From NCBI RefSeq assembly GCF_016307205.1, contig NZ_JAEIJD010000001.1, forward strand, positions 434,001-498,000: a stretch of 64,000 nucleotides of DNA. Reading direction: 5' to 3'. Position 1 is the stretch's first letter. Each line of letters begins with the position of its first letter. Origin of the DNA: Pontibaca salina. GTDB taxonomy: Bacteria; Pseudomonadota; Alphaproteobacteria; Rhodobacterales; Rhodobacteraceae. Under the pieces are notes generated by a model. It was not told the origin of the DNA. It saw nothing but the letters and a program-made list of their open reading frames with translations, and did no database searches. Both the position numbers and the translations under genes were made by a program. Below, piece after piece: positions 17,267 to 26,025 of this stretch.

Positions 17267-17656
17267 TCAGATGACAATGATCGTCACGATGGTCAGAACC
17301 ACCGATCCGACAATGACGGCCCAGCCCAGCTTTTCAGCGGTCGGAATATCCAATCCGCGCCCCGTATCCCAGTACAGATGCCGAAGCCCCGCCAGATAGT
17401 GATACCATACACCCCAAAGCGACAGGATCAGCGCGATATGGCCTATAAAGCTGGTCAGGATGCCATCGGCGCGTGCAAATGCTTCTGGCGAGGTCGCTGC
17501 CGCCAGCAGCCACCAGACAAACAGGACTGCGCTGATCGCCAGGGCGTTGCCGGTAATCCGAGTCAGGATCGAGGTAATCGACGTCAACTGCAGCCGATAA
17601 TACGGCCCCAGCATAAACGGCGATAACGGGCGCTCGATCTTTTTTCCGTCGGACAT
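17267..17656 (-). CDS. sdhC: Succinate dehydrogenase cytochrome b556 subunit
   Basis: First gene of the sdh operon: a 129-residue integral membrane protein with three helices. It opens with the family motif RPLSPFMLGPYYRLQLTS, followed by ITSILTRITG (SxxHRxTG-like, here with T in place of the usual H) and WYHYLAGLRHLYWD, whose histidines are the usual haem b and quinone-site residues. ATG 17656 is chosen because AAAGGAG stands 7 bases before it; the frame is open ten codons further upstream without a site. The 278 bases upstream are shared with the divergent PACE gene. Confidence 0.93.
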   Translation of the reverse strand: MSDGKKIERPLSPFMLGPYYRLQLTSITSILTRITGNALAISAVLFVWWLLAAATSPEAFARADGILTSFIGHIALILSLWGVWYHYLAGLRHLYWDTGRGLDIPTAEKLGWAVIVGSVVLTIVTIIVI

Positions 17657-17934
17657 GGGAGGCTCCTTTCCGATAGGGTTAGTCATGTGTGTAACGTTTT
17701 TTGCGACAGTGTCACATAGAAAGGCCGCATTAATGGCGCGATAGAATAGCGCGGGATGCCGGGTTCATCAGAAAGATTCTGTGCTTGATTGAATCTCGCG
17801 GCCACTAGCCGCACCATGTCCCAAAGCTTGTCATGTAAGATTGCACATCCTAGACCTTCTGGAAAAAATGACGATTTCCCTCTTTCGGGACAGGTGTTCG
17901 GGGCGGCCCGAAAGTAGCAATTCGGGAGAATATC

Positions 17935-18384
17935 GTGCGCACAACCCTTGATCGCATCCGCCACGCCATCCTCTTTGAGGTCATCGGCCTGATATTGTTC
18001 ACGCTGGCCGGTACATGGGTTTTCAGCACCCCCATGAGCAACATGGGCGTGATCGCGATTTTCGGCGCGACGCTCGCGATGCTGTGGAACTATCTTTACA
18101 ATCTGGCATTCGATCATGTGTTGCTGAGGTTCCGTGGACAACTGGACAAGACAGTGGCCATGCGCGCGTTGCATGCAATCCTGTTCGAGATCGGTCTGAT
18201 GATCCTGATGCTGCCGTTCATCATGTGGTATCTCGGCATTGGTCTGGTCGATGCCTTGATCATGGATATGGGATACGCCCTGTTCTTCATGTGCTACGCT
18301 TTTGTGTTCAATTGGGGATATGATATCGTCTTTCCGATTCCGGCGCTGCGCAACAAGGATCAAAGCGGCATCAAGGCCCAATAA
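17935..18384 (+). CDS. PACE family multidrug/polyamine efflux protein (AceI-like)
   Basis: Small inner-membrane transporter of the proteobacterial antimicrobial compound efflux family, whose members export biguanides such as chlorhexidine and, for AceI, short diamines. The 149-residue protein has the two bacterial transmembrane pair repeats with all four family motifs: RIRHAILFE, WNYLYNLAFD, RALHAILFEIGL and FVFNWGYDIVFP; the first contains the functionally important Glu. It starts with GTG at 17935, preceded by CGGGAGAA. Its 3' end overlaps the convergent mch gene by 25 bases. A physiological link to the polyamine enzyme at 12-13 kb is possible but not shown. Confidence 0.9.
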   Translation: MRTTLDRIRHAILFEVIGLILFTLAGTWVFSTPMSNMGVIAIFGATLAMLWNYLYNLAFDHVLLRFRGQLDKTVAMRALHAILFEIGLMILMLPFIMWYLGIGLVDALIMDMGYALFFMCYAFVFNWGYDIVFPIPALRNKDQSGIKAQ

Positions 18385-19394
18385 TCCAGATCAAGCAGCA
18401 CGTCGGGCAGGTATTTGCCGTCATCCCCACGCAATTGAAACGGAGCGCCCCCTTTCGTCGCCACCAGCCGCAGGCGGATCGCCCCGACGCCAGGGGCCGT
18501 GGTTTCGGCCTTGTCCAGCACTTCGGACCACGCGCGCACGGTGTCGCCCGCGAAACAGGGGTTGGCATGGGCTCCGCCATTCAGCGCAATGATCATCTGA
18601 GCGTTCGCCAAACCGTTGAACGACAGCGCGCGCGCCATTGAAATCACGTGCCCTCCATAGATCAGCCGCTTGCCATCGTCGCGATTGGTCGCGTCGAAAT
18701 GGACCTTGGCGGTGTTCTGCCATAGGCGCGTTGCCAGCATATGCTCGGCTTCTTCGATGGTGACACCATCGACGTGATCAATCTGCTCGCCGACCTCGTA
18801 ATCGCCCCAGCGATGCGGCTCGCCCGCCAAGGCGAAGTCATAGTCAGTGAAATCCAACCCCTCGGGGATTACCAGCCGATTGGCGGGGACTGTATTGCGC
18901 AGTTCGGGCAGCACGGTTTCCGGTGCCGGCAGATCATGGTCATTTTTGCGCACCATCACCCAGCGGACATATTCCAGAACCGCCTCGTCATGTTGGTTCA
19001 GTCCGGTGGTGCGCACCCAGACCACGCCGGATTTCCCGTTCGAGTTCTGCTTGATCCCGATCACTTCGGAGACCGAGCGCAGAGTATCGCCGGGCCAGAC
19101 CGGACGCAGCCAGCGCCCCTCGGCATAGCCAAGATTGGCCAGCGCGTTCAGCGAAATATCCGGCACCGTCTTGCCAAACACCACATGGAACGCAGCCAGA
19201 TCGTCGAGCGGGCTGGCAGGCAAACCACAGGCCTGGGCGAAAGCATCGGATGAGGCCAGCGCATGGCGTGCGGGATAAAGCGCATGGTATAGCGCGCGCT
19301 CGCCCCCCGAAACGGTGCGCGGAACCGCGTGGGTGATCACATCGCCCAGCGCGTAATCCTCGAAAAAGCGGCCCGGATTGGTTTTTGCCATCAT
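18360..19394 (-). CDS. mch: Mesaconyl-CoA (2-methylfumaryl-CoA) hydratase
   Basis: Ethylmalonyl-CoA-pathway hydratase that interconverts mesaconyl-C1-CoA and beta-methylmalyl-CoA. It has 344 residues with a tandem MaoC-like hotdog layout: an N-terminal domain (GRFFEDYALGDVITH, then HVVFGKTVPDISLNALANLG) and a C-terminal one (HVDGVTIEEAEHMLATRLWQ, IYGGHVISMARALSFNGLAN). The sequence matches the Mch group rather than generic enoyl hydratases. The first ATG overlaps the DUF1737 stop (ATGA); a second ATG follows directly. It is last in the mcl2-nnrU-DUF1737-mch operon. Confidence 0.94.
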   Translation of the reverse strand: MMAKTNPGRFFEDYALGDVITHAVPRTVSGGERALYHALYPARHALASSDAFAQACGLPASPLDDLAAFHVVFGKTVPDISLNALANLGYAEGRWLRPVWPGDTLRSVSEVIGIKQNSNGKSGVVWVRTTGLNQHDEAVLEYVRWVMVRKNDHDLPAPETVLPELRNTVPANRLVIPEGLDFTDYDFALAGEPHRWGDYEVGEQIDHVDGVTIEEAEHMLATRLWQNTAKVHFDATNRDDGKRLIYGGHVISMARALSFNGLANAQMIIALNGGAHANPCFAGDTVRAWSEVLDKAETTAPGVGAIRLRLVATKGGAPFQLRGDDGKYLPDVLLDLDYWALMPL

Positions 19395-19594
19395 TGCTGC
19401 CCCAGCTTCATGTCCGGACTGTAATCGCCTGATATTTCCTTCGTCACAGCCTGACCGCAGCGCATCACACCGTGCTGCGCATCGAACGCATAGGTCGGAT
19501 CACCGTACAGGCTCCAGCCCTTACTCAGCGCCTCGCTGACCTTATGACAAAAGGCAGAATCATCTTCGGCAGTCAAAAATCGGTATAGTTTCAT
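19391..19594 (-). CDS. DUF1737 domain protein
   Basis: Small protein of 67 residues that is nearly all one DUF1737 domain: KLYRFLTAEDDSAFCHKVSE, KGWSLYGDPTYAF, and the end QAVTKEI. Function is unknown. ATG 19594 is chosen over the 16-codon longer frame because it matches the family start MKLYRFLTG. Its stop overlaps the mch start (ATGA), and nnrU ends 4 bases upstream, so it is embedded in the mcl2-mch operon and may modulate these CoA enzymes (inference only). Confidence 0.85.
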   Translation of the reverse strand: MKLYRFLTAEDDSAFCHKVSEALSKGWSLYGDPTYAFDAQHGVMRCGQAVTKEISGDYSPDMKLGQQ

Positions 19595-19598
19595 GCTC

Positions 19599-20144
19599 TC
19601 ATCCAAACGGGTAATAGCCCAACAATGTATGCACCCACGCAATCAGGCCATAAACCACCAGGGTGGCGATAATGGCAATGATCTCCTTGCGCATTGGTAC
19701 GGGGGCGGGGCGCGACCAGGGTTGCGAGCGGTTGATGATGATTACCTCGGCCACGGCCCAAGCCAAAAGCCCGCCGAACAGCACCAGTGACGGCGCATCA
19801 CCGTTTACCAGAAGATGCGCCACCGCCCATGTCTTGACCCCGGTCAGCATGGGGTGGCGAATGGTACGCGCCAGACGGGTCTTCATGCCGCTGACCGCAA
19901 ATAGATAGACCGCCAACAGCATTAGCAGATCGGCGATGCCTACGGTCGCCGGATGGCGGCCCCAGAACACCGTGCCGACGTCGGCACTGCGATAACCGAC
20001 CACCATGAGCACGATACCGCCCAGTGCCAGCAGGGCGACCAGCCCCTTGCCCGCATCGCCCATTGCGGCGCGCTGCTGCGGCAGCACGCGTTTGAAGAGA
20101 TGGGCGCCGCTCCACAGCAGCAAACCAAGGATCAGATAAATCAT
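19599..20144 (-). CDS. NnrU family membrane protein
   Basis: Integral membrane protein of 181 residues with about five helices. The NnrU pattern is visible: GLLLWSGAHLFKR near the start and the IRHPMLTGVKTWAVAHLLVNGD block (isoprenylcysteine-methyltransferase-like fold). Despite the name, inherited from a nitric-oxide regulon, no nitrogen-oxide genes are nearby. Its ATG overlaps the mcl2 stop (ATGA), so it is translated within the ethylmalonyl-CoA operon. Its job there is unknown. Confidence 0.85.
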   Translation of the reverse strand: MIYLILGLLLWSGAHLFKRVLPQQRAAMGDAGKGLVALLALGGIVLMVVGYRSADVGTVFWGRHPATVGIADLLMLLAVYLFAVSGMKTRLARTIRHPMLTGVKTWAVAHLLVNGDAPSLVLFGGLLAWAVAEVIIINRSQPWSRPAPVPMRKEIIAIIATLVVYGLIAWVHTLLGYYPFG

Positions 20145-21007
20145 GACGTGCGCTCCGCTTGTCGGGCTTCGATTGCCGCGGCTTTCGCCAGTGTTTTAAG
20201 GGCGGTCGCCACATGAAGGTTTTCGACGATCTGGCCATCAACCACCGCAAGCCCCTGCCCCCGCTTTTGCGCCTCTTCAAAGGCGGCGATCTGTCGGCGG
20301 GCCAGATCGATCTCCCCCGAACTGGGCGCAAAGATCCGGTTGGCCACCTCGACCTGGGCGGGATGGATCAGCGTCTTGCCGTCAAACCCCATGTCGCGCC
20401 CCTGCGCACATTCTGTGGCCAGCCCGTCGGTATCCCGGTACGAGTTGTAAACCCCATCAACGATAATCCGCCCTTCGGACTTGGCCGCCAATAGGCACAG
20501 ATCCAGCGCCGTGCGCAACGGTCTGCGGTCGGGGCGAAAGCGGGCGTTCATTTCACTGGTCAGATCATTGGTCCCCATCACCAGTCCCGCAACCTTTGGG
20601 TGCGCCGCAATGGCAGAGGCGTTCAGCATGCCGCGTGGTGTTTCCATCATGGCCCAGATCGGCAATTCGCCGGTGATTGCGGCCAATTCGTCGATTTTCT
20701 CGGGGCTGTCGACCTTGGGCAGAAGGATGGCATCGGTTTCCATGTCTCGCACTGCCTCGGCATCGGCCCGGCCCCATTCAGTGTCCAGCCCGTTGACCCG
20801 CACAATACGCATGCGCGGCCCGTACCCTCCCCGCGCCAAGGCGGCTTTCAGCGTTTTGCGCGCGTCCGGCTTCACGTCGGGGGCAACAGCATCCTCGAAA
20901 TCGAATATCACCGCATCAACCGGCAGCTCGCGCGCCTTTTCCAGCGCGCGCTCATTTGAGGCGGGCATGTAGAGTACCGAACGATAAAGACGGGTGCGAT
21001 AATCCAT
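20141..21007 (-). CDS. mcl2: (3S)-Malyl-CoA thioesterase (Mcl2-type CitE-like)
   Basis: CitE-superfamily TIM-barrel enzyme of 288 residues. The start YRSVLYMPASNERALEKARE, then FDFEDAVAPDVK, IVRVNGLDTEWG (Arg that binds oxalyl or malyl), MMETPRG (Mg ligand Glu) and FDGKTLIHPAQV match what I remember of Rhodobacter sphaeroides Mcl2, which hydrolyses (3S)-malyl-CoA to malate plus CoA, rather than the Mcl1 lyase. ATG 21007 is chosen for its AGGGGGG site; the frame runs 17 codons further. It is first in the mcl2-nnrU-DUF1737-mch operon. Lyase activity cannot be ruled out from sequence. Confidence 0.87.
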   Translation of the reverse strand: MDYRTRLYRSVLYMPASNERALEKARELPVDAVIFDFEDAVAPDVKPDARKTLKAALARGGYGPRMRIVRVNGLDTEWGRADAEAVRDMETDAILLPKVDSPEKIDELAAITGELPIWAMMETPRGMLNASAIAAHPKVAGLVMGTNDLTSEMNARFRPDRRPLRTALDLCLLAAKSEGRIIVDGVYNSYRDTDGLATECAQGRDMGFDGKTLIHPAQVEVANRIFAPSSGEIDLARRQIAAFEEAQKRGQGLAVVDGQIVENLHVATALKTLAKAAAIEARQAERTS

Positions 21008-22359
<1,352 letters not shown>

Positions 22360-22382
22360 TTGTTGCGCGGTAACAAACGCAG

Positions 22383-22411
22383 AAGGCACGCCGTGGTTGG
22401 CGTGCCTTTTT
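22383..22411 (+). terminator. Rho-independent terminator after mdh
   Basis: AAGGCACGCC pairs perfectly with GGCGTGCCTT around a 6-base loop and runs into a T tract ending at 22411, 23 bases after the mdh stop. A classic intrinsic terminator, which makes mdh a single-gene unit. Confidence 0.92.
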
Positions 22412-22433
22412 CATTTATGGGGTCAGGTCGATG

Positions 22434-23447
22434 TTACTGACTGCTTGCCTCGCTATCGCTGTCAGCACCGTTCCCGCCTGACTGACCGTCATCGCCGCTG
22501 GCATTTTCACCTTCCGCCTTACTAGTCGCGCCATTCACCCCTTCCTTGGCGGCGGCGTCTTTTTCAGACCCCACGCCCGTCGGTGCTGGCCTCTGCTGCT
22601 GCATTTCTCCGATTCTCTGTTCAATCTCGGCCAGCTTAGCGCTGCGATCTTTCAGATTCTCACTGAGCGTGGTCACGATCTTTTGCAATTCGTCACGCTG
22701 CGTCTCCAGCGCGCGCAGGTCCGAAACCACCGCTGTCTGGCGCTTAGCCAAGGAAGCGACGTTTTCCTCTAGCGATGCTTTACGCGCTTCCAGTTCCGCC
22801 GTCGTCTTTTCAGCCTCTGCAACCTTATTGCTCAACTGCGCATCCCGCTCGACTGCCTTTTGCAGACGCTCCTCCGCTTCGGCGGTTTCTTCTGAAAGGC
22901 TTGCCGCATCTTCAGTTAAGGATGCCAGTGTCTGGCGTAGTTCGGCTTCGCGGGTGCGCGCCCCCTCCAACCGGGTGCCAACCTCTTTCAATTCGTCCGA
23001 TTGTTGTCTGATCTGTTCGGTCAATTCGGCGCTGCGGCTTTCGAACCCCTCGATCTCTTTACGCAAGGGGGCCGCTTGAGCCGTCAGGCTGTCTATCTTT
23101 TTCTGGTTCTCGCTGATCTGCTCGTCCAGCGCGTCACGTTGTCCTTCCAGATTTTCCACCTCGGCGGACAGCGATTTCAAATCTTCTTGCACAAAATCGC
23201 GCTGCGTCGTCAGATCATCAATCTCGGGCTGCAATTCCGTCTTGCGCGCTTCCATCTGTTCAAGATCGCCGGCAACTGTCCGATGCTCTTCCAGATCGCT
23301 TTGCACTGCTGCGATGCGGTCCTGCATGCTGGTCTCGAGCCGGGTTCTAGAGATTCCGAAATAGGCCGCCAACAGCCAACCGATGACCGCAATGATTATG
23401 ACAAAAACCAGCATTCCACCGGTGGCTTTCTTTGTTACTTCGGCCAT
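22434..23447 (-). CDS. Membrane-anchored long coiled-coil protein
   Basis: Protein of 337 residues with one N-terminal membrane helix (GGMLVFVIIIAVIGWLLAAYF), then about 250 residues of charged heptad-type coiled coil (many E, Q, K, L; for example LDEQISENQKKIDSLTAQ), and a low-complexity acidic, Gly/Ser-rich C-terminal tail (GENASGDDGQSGGNGADSDS). ATG 23447 is chosen over a 21-codon longer frame because AAAGGGGATAG lies right before it. No enzymatic domain is visible. It could be an envelope scaffold or spacer. I do not recognise a named family, and repetitive composition makes similarity hits unreliable. Confidence 0.82.
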   Translation of the reverse strand: MAEVTKKATGGMLVFVIIIAVIGWLLAAYFGISRTRLETSMQDRIAAVQSDLEEHRTVAGDLEQMEARKTELQPEIDDLTTQRDFVQEDLKSLSAEVENLEGQRDALDEQISENQKKIDSLTAQAAPLRKEIEGFESRSAELTEQIRQQSDELKEVGTRLEGARTREAELRQTLASLTEDAASLSEETAEAEERLQKAVERDAQLSNKVAEAEKTTAELEARKASLEENVASLAKRQTAVVSDLRALETQRDELQKIVTTLSENLKDRSAKLAEIEQRIGEMQQQRPAPTGVGSEKDAAAKEGVNGATSKAEGENASGDDGQSGGNGADSDSEASSQ

Positions 23448-23592
23448 TCTATCCCCTTTATTCGCAAAGCAGCTTGCGCAGCGCCAGCCCCTAGGTTCGA
23501 ACGCAGCCAAACCCGCCCGGTTCCCTTGATCTCAGTCCGTTACACCCTTTTATCAAACGCGATGACATCCCGAAAGATTCTTAAGCCTGCCC

Positions 23593-23627
23593 TTTGTGAT
23601 CACGCAATTTTATTCTGTGATCACAAA
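23593..23627. promoter_or_regulatory. Paired-palindrome operator candidate upstream of sucC
   Basis: TTTGTGATCAC at 23593-23603 and its exact inverse GTGATCACAAA at 23617-23627 are separated by 13 bases. Each arm contains the 8-bp palindrome GTGATCAC, and the two copies start 21 bases apart, two helical turns. It lies about 107 bases upstream of the sucC ATG, a position fit for a dimeric-dimer regulator of the sucCDAB-lpd operon. The cognate protein is unknown. Confidence 0.55.
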
Positions 23628-23658
23628 TGCTGTTATTTCGGCATGAAACGCCGCTTTA

Positions 23659-23681
23659 ACCAAGTTTTCATTTAACTTGGT
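23659..23681. promoter_or_regulatory. 8-bp inverted repeat close to sucC
   Basis: ACCAAGTT, a 7-base spacer, and AACTTGGT, 54-76 bases upstream of the sucC ATG. It could be a second operator or an RNA hairpin in the sucC leader. No terminator-like T tract follows. Confidence 0.4.
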
Positions 23682-23734
23682 CGGGTTAACCCCATATACC
23701 GCTTCGTAATCGCAGTCGGGCGGGCAGTTTCAGC

Positions 23735-24928
23735 ATGAATATCCACGAATATCAGGCCAAAGCTCTGCTACGCAGCTTTGGTGCGCCGGTGCCGGATGGC
23801 CGTGTAGTATTGCGGGCCGAACACGCCAAAAGCGCAGCCGGCGAAATTGGCGGTCCGCTCTGGGTGGTCAAGGCGCAAATCCACGCGGGCGGACGCGGCA
23901 AGGGATATTTCAAGGAAGCGGACGCCGGGGAAAGGGGCGGTGTGCGGCTGGCCAGGTCTGTCGAAGAGGCCGCTGCCGAAACCCGCAAAATGTTGGGCCG
24001 CACCCTAGTGACCGAACAGACCGGCCCCAAGGGCAAGCAGGTCAACCGTGTTTACATCGAGGACGGCAGCCGCATCGTGAACGAATTCTATCTGGCGCTT
24101 CTGGTGGATCGCCAGGCCAGCCGGATCTCGTTCATCTGCTCAACCAATGGCGGCATGGATATCGAAGAGATCGCGGTCAGTACACCCGAAAAGGTTCTAT
24201 CGTTCAGCGTCAACCCGGTAACGGGGTACCAATCCTTCCACGGTCGCCGCATCGCCTTTGCGCTGGGGCTGGAGGGGCGGCAAATCAAGCGCTGCGTCGC
24301 ATTGATGGGGCTACTTTACCGGGCGTTTGTGGAAAAAGACATGGAGCTGCTCGAAGTCAACCCGCTGATCGTCACCGATACGGGCGGTCTTCAGATAATC
24401 GACGCCAAAATCAGCTTTGACGACAACGCGCTTTACCGCCACAGCGACATCGCCGACTTGCGCGACGAAACCGAGGAAGACTCCACTGAGCAGGAAGCTG
24501 CCAGACACGATCTGACCTATGTCGCATTGGATGGCGAAATCGGCTGTATGGTCAATGGTGCAGGTCTGGCCATGGCGACCATGGACATCATTAAACGCCA
24601 CGGTGGCGAACCCGCCAATTTTCTGGATGTGGGCGGCGGAGCCACTGCCGAAAAGGTGACGGCGGCGTTCAAAATCATCACCTCTGACCCGAATGTCAAA
24701 GGCATACTGGTCAACATTTTCGGCGGCATCATGCGCTGCGACATCATCGCTGAGGGCATTGTCGACGCGGTGAAAGAAATCGGGCTGGAAGTGCCGCTGG
24801 TGGTGCGACTGGAAGGCACCAATGATGCGAAAGGCAAGGAAATCATCAACAATTCTGGTCTGGATGTGATTGCAGCCGTTGATCTGAAGGACGGCGCGCA
24901 GAAGATCGTGAAAGCGATTCAAGGTTGA
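23735..24928 (+). CDS. sucC: Succinyl-CoA synthetase (ADP-forming) beta subunit
   Basis: Beta subunit of the TCA-cycle ligase that makes succinate and ATP/GTP from succinyl-CoA. The 397-residue protein starts with [20 protein letters not shown], has the ATP-grasp region with [15 protein letters not shown], and ends with the CoA-ligase half ([18 protein letters not shown], then [14 protein letters not shown]). All expected parts are present. It heads the operon sucC-sucD-sucA-sucB-MAPEG-lpd, 74 bases before sucD. Confidence 0.98.
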   Translation: MNIHEYQAKALLRSFGAPVPDGRVVLRAEHAKSAAGEIGGPLWVVKAQIHAGGRGKGYFKEADAGERGGVRLARSVEEAAAETRKMLGRTLVTEQTGPKGKQVNRVYIEDGSRIVNEFYLALLVDRQASRISFICSTNGGMDIEEIAVSTPEKVLSFSVNPVTGYQSFHGRRIAFALGLEGRQIKRCVALMGLLYRAFVEKDMELLEVNPLIVTDTGGLQIIDAKISFDDNALYRHSDIADLRDETEEDSTEQEAARHDLTYVALDGEIGCMVNGAGLAMATMDIIKRHGGEPANFLDVGGGATAEKVTAAFKIITSDPNVKGILVNIFGGIMRCDIIAEGIVDAVKEIGLEVPLVVRLEGTNDAKGKEIINNSGLDVIAAVDLKDGAQKIVKAIQG

Positions 24929-25002
24929 AACAGGGCGGGCCTGTCCCGGTCTTTGAAACTACATGACGGGGCCAACCCCGTCCCCCAACGGAGATTCGCC
25001 GA

Positions 25003-25884
25003 ATGGCAGTTCTCATCAGTGAACATACCAAAGTCATCTGTCAGGGCCTGACCGGTAGCCAAGGTACATTTCACACCGAACAGGCCATCGCCTATGGCAC
25101 GAAAATGGTGGCCGGCGTCACCCCCGGCAAGGGCGGACAGACCCATCTGGACCTGCCCATTTTCGATTCCGTCCACAACGCCAAGGCAGCGACCGAGGCC
25201 GACGCCACCGTAATCTATGTCCCAACCCCCTTTGCCGCCGACAGTATCCTTGAAGCGATCGACGCCGAAATCGAACTGATCGTCTGCATCACCGAAGGCA
25301 TTCCGGTTCTCGACATGATGCGGGTCAAGGGCGCGCTGAAGGGCAGCAAGTCACGGCTGATCGGCCCGAACTGCCCCGGTGTGATGGTGCCGGGTGCCTG
25401 CAAGATTGGCATCATGCCGGGTTCGATCTTCCAGCGTGGGTCGGTCGGCATTGTGTCGCGCTCGGGCACTCTGACCTACGAAGCGGTGAAGCAAACTACC
25501 AATGTGGGATTGGGCCAATCCACAGCCGTGGGCATCGGCGGCGACCCCATCAAGGGCATGGAGCATGTCGATGTTCTGGAATTGCTGCTGGGCGATGATG
25601 AAACCGAAAGCATCCTGTTGATCGGAGAAATCGGCGGCACGGCGGAAGAGGACGCCGCGCAGTTTCTAGCAGACGAACGCAAGAAAGGCCGCTGGAAACC
25701 CACCGCCGGATTCATCGCCGGGCGCACCGCACCTGCGGGGCGGCGCATGGGCCATGCCGGAGCGGTTGTCACCGGCGGCAAGGGCGGCGCAGACGATAAA
25801 ATCGAGGCCATGAAATCTGCCGGCATCATTGTCGCAGACAGCCCTGCAACCTTGGGCGAAGCTGTTCTGGAGGCGATCGGCTGA
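25003..25884 (+). CDS. sucD: Succinyl-CoA synthetase (ADP-forming) alpha subunit
   Basis: Alpha subunit of succinyl-CoA synthetase, 293 residues. The Rossmann CoA-binding start has [23 protein letters not shown] and the phosphorylated active-site histidine H251 in [14 protein letters not shown] follow. The ATG has CGGAGA upstream. It is directly followed, 141 bases later, by sucA, so the substrate-level phosphorylation step is co-expressed with the 2-oxoglutarate dehydrogenase that supplies its substrate. Confidence 0.98.
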   Translation: MAVLISEHTKVICQGLTGSQGTFHTEQAIAYGTKMVAGVTPGKGGQTHLDLPIFDSVHNAKAATEADATVIYVPTPFAADSILEAIDAEIELIVCITEGIPVLDMMRVKGALKGSKSRLIGPNCPGVMVPGACKIGIMPGSIFQRGSVGIVSRSGTLTYEAVKQTTNVGLGQSTAVGIGGDPIKGMEHVDVLELLLGDDETESILLIGEIGGTAEEDAAQFLADERKKGRWKPTAGFIAGRTAPAGRRMGHAGAVVTGGKGGADDKIEAMKSAGIIVADSPATLGEAVLEAIG

Positions 25885-26025
25885 CATGCAACAGTTCTTT
25901 TCACGCACGATCCTGCGCCTCTGCCTTACTCTTTGCCGTATCGGTACCTGTTGTCGGCTCCGGGCCGTCGACCTACCTTTTTCACACCCCGCCTTATCTG
26001 GCTTTAACTCTTCTGAGGTATCGCA

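Noticed and set aside
15678-17399. 573-codon plus-strand ORF over sdhA, sdhD and sdhC
   Set aside because: Fully antisense to three clear sdh genes; its translation has no domain pattern and is a GC-bias shadow.
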